Source of the DNA: Enoplosus armatus
Lineage: Eukaryota; Chordata; Actinopteri; Centrarchiformes; Enoplosidae
NCBI RefSeq assembly: GCF_043641665.1
Contig: NC_092180.1
Location: 2,812,608-2,876,607 of the forward strand
Length of the DNA: 64,000 bases
Direction: 5' to 3'
Part shown: in pieces, positions 57,426-64,000 of the stretch
Position numbering within the stretch: position 1 is the first letter of the stretch
Layout: each line of letters starts with the position of its first letter
Made by a program: the position numbers and the translations under genes
The notes under the pieces: generated by a model
What the model was told of the DNA's origin: nothing
The model's database searches: none
The model's input: the letters and a program-made list of their open reading frames with translations, nothing else

Positions 57426-59942
57426 TCTGGATGTCATGTCCATTTTCACTATCCAGTGGACAGCAGTTTGGTCCGCTCTCACTATGTTTTAGTTCCTGTT
57501 GACGTCTCGGACGAGGCTCAGTTGAACCTCATTTCTGTCTCCATGTGTGGACTGTAGCACTCAGAGTGTGTGGTCTGACTCGTAGTCTTGTTTATTTAAT
57601 CTTTGATAGTTTCTGACTTAAATGAACACTTTGCCATTCTTAAATCCAGTACACCAGATTAATATCAGCTCCTAATTAAGGGGGTCAGGTGTCGGCCATG
57701 ACAGTGTTTCCTCATCACTGACATTCACTCAGTCACAGCGGGCTGCTGTGGCCTCATGTTACCTTAGAAAGGTCAGATCTATAGATCTATAGATCTCTAC
57801 TATACCCCGAGTAGAGCCATCAATATCAGTCGTGACTAAAATCTGTCACAATCCGAATGATTATTTAATCCCACTCAGGCTTCAGAGACAGCTGCAGGAT
57901 CGTCTCCCGCTCCTTTGTGATACGGCTCTATGACCTCCTGGATGGTGCTGGTTTTGGTGGCGACTGTAACACAGAGAATCAAAAGCTGTAAAGTACAGAA
58001 AGTCTTCACCTTGTTTTTGATTCTTTGATCTGATAGTTCCACATTTAAATACTCATTTTGCCAGTTTTAGAATCTTTTATTTAGGCCTCACGCAGCTGGA
58101 CATTTAGCATTTGAGAACTTTGGTAAATGAAATCAAAGGATTTGTAGGAAACTGTGCAGCAGATCTCTCAGACATGTACCAGTCCAAGAGATCTGCTGCA
58201 TAAAGTAATACATGAAGCTGAGAAAAGATTATTTCCTGAAAGGTTTTTGAGATTTTTGAGTCCTCTTCTCTAGATTTACTGAGTTCATTATAGAGCAGAT
58301 GTAGAGGTTTAGAAAATGGTTGTAGAACACAGCTTTATATTTAGCACAAAGGTCTAACTTGGTGAGGTCTGGTACTCGCACACTGTGTGTCGGTGGTTGT
58401 CTGAGCTTGTTAGCAGCCGTGTCTGATGACTGTTAGTGACTCTGGAGTCGACCCTGCTGCGGGCTCGCAGATTCAAAAGAGGAAGGATTGTGCGAGACAG
58501 GAAGTGACTCAGTCCCTGTTGATTTTAGTGTCTCCACTGTTGCCACAGAAACCCACAGTTGTCATAGCAACAGGTTCCGGTGTGAGAGCTGGAGTCCGCG
58601 CTGCTGCGAGGTTGTACGCTCTGATAAAGAAAGCGGAGAGGTTGTATGGCTGCGTGCGTTTTGTGGCCCCAACATCCTCATCTGCTCTGTTGTTACCGTC
58701 CACCTGTGACGTTCAGGAGATTCCTGGAATGATTTACGATGTTTCGTTTGTTCCCATTTCTCCTCCAGCTGACAAGTTTGTGCTCTCCTTTATTCCCCAG
58801 AAAACGAATTTCAGAGAATGTCTGAACTTTTTTTTTGCTCATATGTGTGTAAATCAGGAGAGCAGCCAACAAAAAAGACGGCCTGAGTGAAAACTCAGTG
58901 GTCGATTTTCTGCTACTGTTTGTGCCTCACAGGAAAATATAGTCATCAAGAGGAATGTAAGGCAGACTCTGCTTTTCCTCTCCAAACCCTCCACATCACA
59001 GTGTCAGACAGGGTTGTGACAGTTGTTCAGAGGAGTGAGCAGTTTTCTGTATGCATGACTGGATGTTTTGCCAGATTAATGGCTACTGAGTTAGCTCTTT
59101 CTGGCTAGTAACTGGGTGAGTAATTGTGTACATAGAGACAGAAGATGAGCTTCTTTTTCACACACATGCTGCTGCTTGATTATGTTCTTAATTATACCCT
59201 CAGCGTGCTCTCAGTTAAACTGCGTCGGTGGTTTGTAGACGTGCAGATCTGTTTCTCTTCTTCAGATGAATTACCGGCAGAGTAAATGCTGCTAACCCCT
59301 GTAATTGATCCAGGATTTGTTCCCAAGGGAGCTCCAGGATCTGTTATTAAACACACAATAAATCCACCAAAAAAGATAGATTCCGCATTAACACGTGAAC
59401 AGTAAAGTGCTTTGAGGATCTCTGAAAGGCGGTTCATTATTTGCTGGTGTTGCTGCTGCAGTTCTTGTCCCCCCAAACCTGTCGCACCTCCACACTGCGA
59501 GCCTCCTGATTGGCTGACGAGGCCCCGCATTGTCTCAGGCAGAGTTTCAGGTAGACCATGTGGGGAACACCTGAGCCTGCAGGGGAACGCTTGGAGGAGG
59601 AATGCTGGGAGTGTGTGTTTTTATGCTGAGTGGTATGATGGGAATGCCTCTGACAGGTGCACCGCAGGGTGTGAGAGTGTACCTGTGTGGCTTGTGGGGA
59701 GGGCTGCAGGAATGCATTATGGCTCTGTCGCTGTTATAACTACTGTCAGATGTGTGTTTGAGTGAAGGCGGCCTTGATGGACTGGACTCACTCTCTCTCA
59801 GCAGAGACATGCAAACTATGTGTTATCGCTCTTATTTTCATGTTCCCATCAGACCTGCTGGGCTCATTATCACCTCACATTTGAATGCTCGGTGACACAC
59901 GTCTCTTTTGGGCTTTTCAAAGACTAGATGTTGGCTCTATAG

Positions 59943-60010
59943 GGCTACAACTACGACTGTTTTCTTGATCGATTAATCTGTTAATCATTTGTTTTGATTG
60001 CATTTCTTTC
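59943..60010 (+). repeat. Fragment of the GGGCTGCAAC repeat family
   Basis: GGGCTACAACTACGACTG, then GATCGATTAATCTGTTAATC, matches the 5' end of the family only. Confidence 0.6.
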
Positions 60011-60754
60011 AACAAATTGAGCTTCTTTCTCAGTGAATTCAACCGTCTTTCTGTCTTTCTTTCACCCTTTCGTTATCTGCTTCAGTCTCCGTGGGAATGC
60101 AGTCGGACATGTTTTCAGTACGATGTGTTTATTGATCCGTGCGTGGCGCTAACTGCACATTCACTCCTCATCACATCAGCGTACGGAAAACCATTTCAGG
60201 TAGTTTCACAGTGGATTCACTAATGATAAATGACACGCGATAACGTTTGAAGTCAGGATGTCGTAACTGCTTCGACGCCTCTGTCGCATGTCGTCCACAT
60301 TCGTCTCCTCCTCGTTTCCTGCCACGGCGCTGCGTGCAGTGAAGTAAAGCTGGTTATAAGTCACTCACTCAGCAGATGTTTGCAGCGGGTGACGTCGTTA
60401 TTTTTGGGCGTAGCTGAAAGGCTTTGATTACTCAGGTGAACCAGTTTCCAATAAGATCTGACAGCCGAGTGAAAGTGGAAGAGGGGCGTTTCATTTGTCT
60501 TTGGGGGAGGAGAGGAGACAGCGTCTACGGTGGTGCAGTGGAGTTAGATCGATATTTCAAGTTGATATTGATCTGTTATAGATAATCAGATATCCGTCAA
60601 CTCCCTGAGCAGATACAGAAAACCTGCAACACATGTTTTCAGGTTGTTAATCCGTCCGTCTGTCTCATTGTCTCCAGGAACGTCTGGAGGGAATTTCTCC
60701 AAAAACATCCACTTGGACTCTAGGATGAACTTTTAGATTAGAATTTAGTTGCCA

Positions 60755-60995
60755 AAGGTCAAAGGTCAAGGCCACTGTGACCTCAAAGATGTTTGCAGTA
60801 GTATGTGCAAGATTTCACACAGTTGTTTAGTGGGATACAACAATGAAGTTAAGATCAAAGGTCAGCTTCACTGTGACATCATAATGTCCTGGAAAACCGC
60901 TTAACCTTCAACAGGATAACTCAGCTGGTCGGACACTGAATAGGTGACACTTTTGACTCAAAGGTCAAAGGTCATTGTGACCTCAAAATAGGTTA
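60755..60995 (+). repeat. AGGTCA-rich dispersed repeat
   Basis: Three units carry AAAGGTCAAAGGTCAAGGCC, CAAAGGTCAGCTTCACTGTG and CAAAGGTCAAAGGTCATTGT, each followed by TGTGACCTCA or TGTGACATCA. Common fish repeat; units are about 100 bp apart. Confidence 0.7.
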
Positions 60996-61300
60996 TTAGC
61001 CATAATTTTAGGGTGAATGGGGGAGCTGCATCTCGTCCGTTCTGCCTTTCACTTTCATGTAGCTAATCGTGAACCCATGAGTGAGTGAGTTTCATCTGCA
61101 TCTAAAAAAGCCGGGAGCTAAACCAGGTACATGTGAAGCTGCGAAGTCGACACATTTTTGTTTTTTGCAAATTATTTTTGTAGTTTGATCAGGCGGGTTG
61201 CAAACAAACCCCCAGGTGTACCAGACTCTGTGCTGTGGAGGATCGTAACAGATATCCGGGTGTGCTCACTTTCAGTTTCAAGTGCTAATAAGGTTAAAAT

Positions 61301-61316
61301 GGGGGGGGGGGGGGGG
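61301..61316 (+). repeat. G16 homopolymer
   Basis: Sixteen consecutive G residues in IQGAP1 intron 2. Confidence 0.95.
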
Positions 61317-61753
61317 TCAAACAACCTATGTGATTGTTTGACCTCATCTGTCTCGTGTTGCTGCCTTACTGGACCTACTGGTTCCATGAGTCACCGCATT
61401 TTCTGAATCCCAGCAAGTCACTTGGTAATTAAGTGGTGCGTCCATTTAAATGCAGTAAAAGTTGATTAGATATGATTCAAACAAAACATCATGTTTTCAC
61501 AGCTGTATTAGAGTAGAATAAAACATATTAGAACGTTCTTGTACACCAGAGAGGGAAATCGTCTTTTAAAGTCACCAAAACATAAAAGCAGCACTAGAAC
61601 ATGTAACATGTACAAAGTACAAGGTACAGTACAGTACACTAGTAAATACAAATACTTCATTAATAATTAGGTGACACTCCAGTAAAAAGACAAAGAAACC
61701 CATTCATTTTAATAGCTGATGGACTTTATATTTATATATTTATAATATACAAA

Positions 61754-61756
<3 letters not shown>

Positions 61757-61821
<65 letters not shown>
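61757..61821 (+). repeat. (TG)n microsatellite
   Basis: About 32 TG units in IQGAP1 intron 2. Confidence 0.98.
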
Positions 61822-61823
<2 letters not shown>

Positions 61824-62026
61824 TTCTCTGTCTGGCCCACTGCAGTAATTCTGTAGTCCTTGTTTAGAGAGTGCTAAACTATGTGAGGTACTAACTATAA
61901 TGACAGCTTTAGTGGGAGAGCTGAGTGGTAAACCAGCTGGATTTACTGCAGAACATGTGCCAGCCTGCTTCATGTGTTGTTCACAGCCACAGCGTCATCC
62001 TCTCTATCACTCCTGCTACCTTAACA

Positions 62027-62055
62027 ACTACTACTACTACTACTACTACTACTAC
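62027..62055 (+). repeat. (ACT)n microsatellite
   Basis: About nine ACT units, followed by a (AC)n/(TC)n run near 62138-62166. Confidence 0.95.
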
Positions 62056-64000
62056 AACTAGTACTACTCATCCTCCTCCATCACGGTGGTGAGAAGAAAT
62101 ACAGAGCAGTGTCTTTCTGAGAGAGAGGTCTATTTACAACACACACACACACACACACTCTCTCTCTTCCTTTGTCTAATTAGTGTTTTGTGTAATTTTT
62201 GAAATGACAAGGTTCCCTATAACCATGACATTTCAGGACAGTTTAAGGATTTGAGTCAGAATGGGCACTTTTGAAAATGAGCGGTTTCAAAATACTTTCA
62301 AAATTACCAAAACATGTCCTCCCTTGGAACTTTGCGTTGATTTAGCTCCATGTGTAAAATGAATTACGGGTTTGTTACGTTCTTTGGAAAGACAGCTAAT
62401 ACAATGTTTGAAAGCACAACGCCTCAAATGTCACTGAGACAGCGACCTGTCACAGGAGCCAAGGATCAACAATAGCCATTTTATTTTATAGGGGTCTGGT
62501 GTGCACATGTCGAAGCAGAAGTTTCCTCCTCACGGTCGCTGACTGACGCTGGTGTTTTCTTTTTCTTGCACTGATGTGACAAGCAATCCATTCCGGTGAG
62601 GTCATAGTAACAGTGTATGTGTTGGTTTGTTTGTGTGACAGCAAAGATACGTGGCCTCTGACAAATATGCACATGTTTTGAGTGACAGCTAATGGCTGAA
62701 CCTTTTAAAGAGGTTTTAACCCTTTGTGTCAAAGTAACTGACAGGTTGTTGCTGTTGGGACAAATTACACAAATATCACAGTGGTATTTTTGTGGCGTTA
62801 CATAATTGACAGTTGGCAGTGAGGTAACACATTGCTCCAGTTTTGTTTTGTTTTTATCTCAGGGTGGATTTCTTTTATTTGATTTCCATTCTTGGAGTTT
62901 GTTTTTGGGAAACCAAAATGTATTGAACACACTTGCCTTTAAGATCAGACTGGTTAAATAAAATTTGCTTCTGCCATCCCATTATAACGTAGTAAACAAT
63001 AGGGTTTAATACTGGGAATTGGGATCCCAGCATTCACTGGGAATTCTCTGGGAACAGTTCTCCCCTTTCCTGGGAAAAATACCTGCAGGAACACGGCGTT
63101 TTAACGTGTGCTGGAGACTGTTGTACATCCTGAAACAAAGACAGCTGTATTAAGTTGTAACATGATAACCGAAGTTTCAACACACCATGTCACAACTTTT
63201 TATGGGAGTATGGGAGCAAACTGGGCTGTACAGTATCTTCATATTTTAATCTTCCCCCAAGAGAAGTTGTTTGTGTAAAAAGACCACTTTGGCAGAGCGA
63301 GATAATCCGTCACAGTAAACAGAAACATAATCTCTGTTTTATCTTTGATCCATCATGCAGTCGAGTGTTTTCATATCAGCGCTGCATTCGATTACACTCG
63401 TCCGTCCTTGCTTCCTGTGTGTCATCTGACACCCACCATAATAAAACAATGTGTCCAACATTGGTGCACCGTTAGCTGGGCAGCAGGAGACTCGCGAGAT
63501 GTAACTAGTCACAGAAAGTAGTAAAAGGCTTACAACTCTCATTTTAAATCAAATATTGTTCGCAGCAGTTTCTATGGTGTAAAACACCACAACTGAGTGT
63601 CTTGCTACATCAGTTTAAAGCTTTTCTGCATCTTCTCACTCTCACCCTCCACTGAAAGACCGGCCCAGTTCCTCCTAAAGCTCCGGCCATTCGCCTGTAA
63701 TTTCCTGTTTTCAAAGTTTCCAAACACTCTTGTGTATAGTGCTGCTGCAATGAATATTATGTAATGTCATGCCCCGACATCGTGTTGCTATGAGGAGAAC
63801 AATGGCTCAAGAGCGATGTGTTCAAACCTTTTCATGGTGATACGATCTGCCCTCAGGTGACAGATCCTGATGGCTGCACTGACCTACTGGCTCCCAGTAA
63901 ACAACTCTGTAAAATATCTTGTCCAGTTCAAGACATCTTCCACATTTGTTTTAAATTTAAGTTTCACAGCAGCAATTCAAAAAAAAAAAAAGGGTGACAT

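Larger units (their letters stand above)
57060..64000 (+). other. iqgap1: IQGAP1 intron 2 (partial), no exon recognised
   Basis: More than 6.9 kb without recognisable coding sequence. It holds repeats at 57205-57425, 59943-60010, 60755-60995, 61301-61316, 61757-61821 and 62027-62055, and an ATCTATAGATCT tandem palindrome near 57775-57797. Open frames such as 58426-58890 lack recognised domains. Confidence 0.75.

Noticed and set aside
58426..58890. 154-residue frame in IQGAP1 intron 2
   Set aside because: No domain, no splice context, no conserved composition; expected by chance in a long intron.

Overview
The window is nuclear DNA from a ray-finned (teleost) fish, most likely a percomorph. 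The basis is split genes with GT-AG introns, protein sequences that follow vertebrate families closely, abundant (TG)n/(CA)n microsatellites, and several dispersed repeats I recognise from percomorph genomes. Species cannot be fixed from sequence alone.

Layout. (1) 1-11,971, plus strand: the 3' part of TP53BP1 (53BP1), 21 coding exons carrying the SQ/TQ-rich region, oligomerisation segment, GAR motif, tandem Tudor, UDR/NLS and tandem BRCT. The 5' end lies upstream of the window. (2) 12,005-19,488, minus strand: complete TUBGCP4 (gamma-tubulin complex component 4), 18 coding exons, 666 residues, tail-to-tail with TP53BP1. (3) 20,396-22,670, plus strand: complete compact CDKN2AIP (CARF), 319 residues in three coding exons, head-to-head with TUBGCP4 over a shared promoter region; its 3'UTR probably runs to about 24,245. 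(4) 24.2-55.6 kb: gene-poor DNA with only two protein genes, both CART neuropeptide precursors on the minus strand about 22 kb apart (126 aa at 30,640-31,629; 107 aa at 51,982-53,763). The rest is microsatellites, MITE-like and other dispersed repeats, a Tc1-like relic, a strand-switching low-complexity block at 25.24-26.38 kb, CTCF-like motifs and several AT-rich stretches that look like candidate enhancers. (5) 55,744 onward, plus strand: first two coding exons of an IQGAP gene, closest to IQGAP1. The gene runs off the right edge and 57,060-64,000 is intron.

Functions. TP53BP1 is a double-strand-break chromatin reader and CDKN2AIP an XRN2- and p53/ARF-pathway protein. TUBGCP4 is a gamma-TuRC subunit and IQGAP1 a cytoskeletal scaffold. 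The CART genes encode secreted appetite and stress neuropeptides. They are not one pathway. The link is genomic: TP53BP1-TUBGCP4 keeps the tail-to-tail order I recall from human 15q15, and CART next to an IQGAP gene recalls human CARTPT/IQGAP2 on 5q13, which suggests an old whole-genome-duplication paralogon.

No bacterial-type system, CRISPR array, tRNA, rRNA or viral gene was recognised. The most notable content is the tandem CART pair, the altered processing site and GC-AG intron of the second CART gene, and the unusual strand-switching repeat block between CDKN2AIP and the first CART gene.
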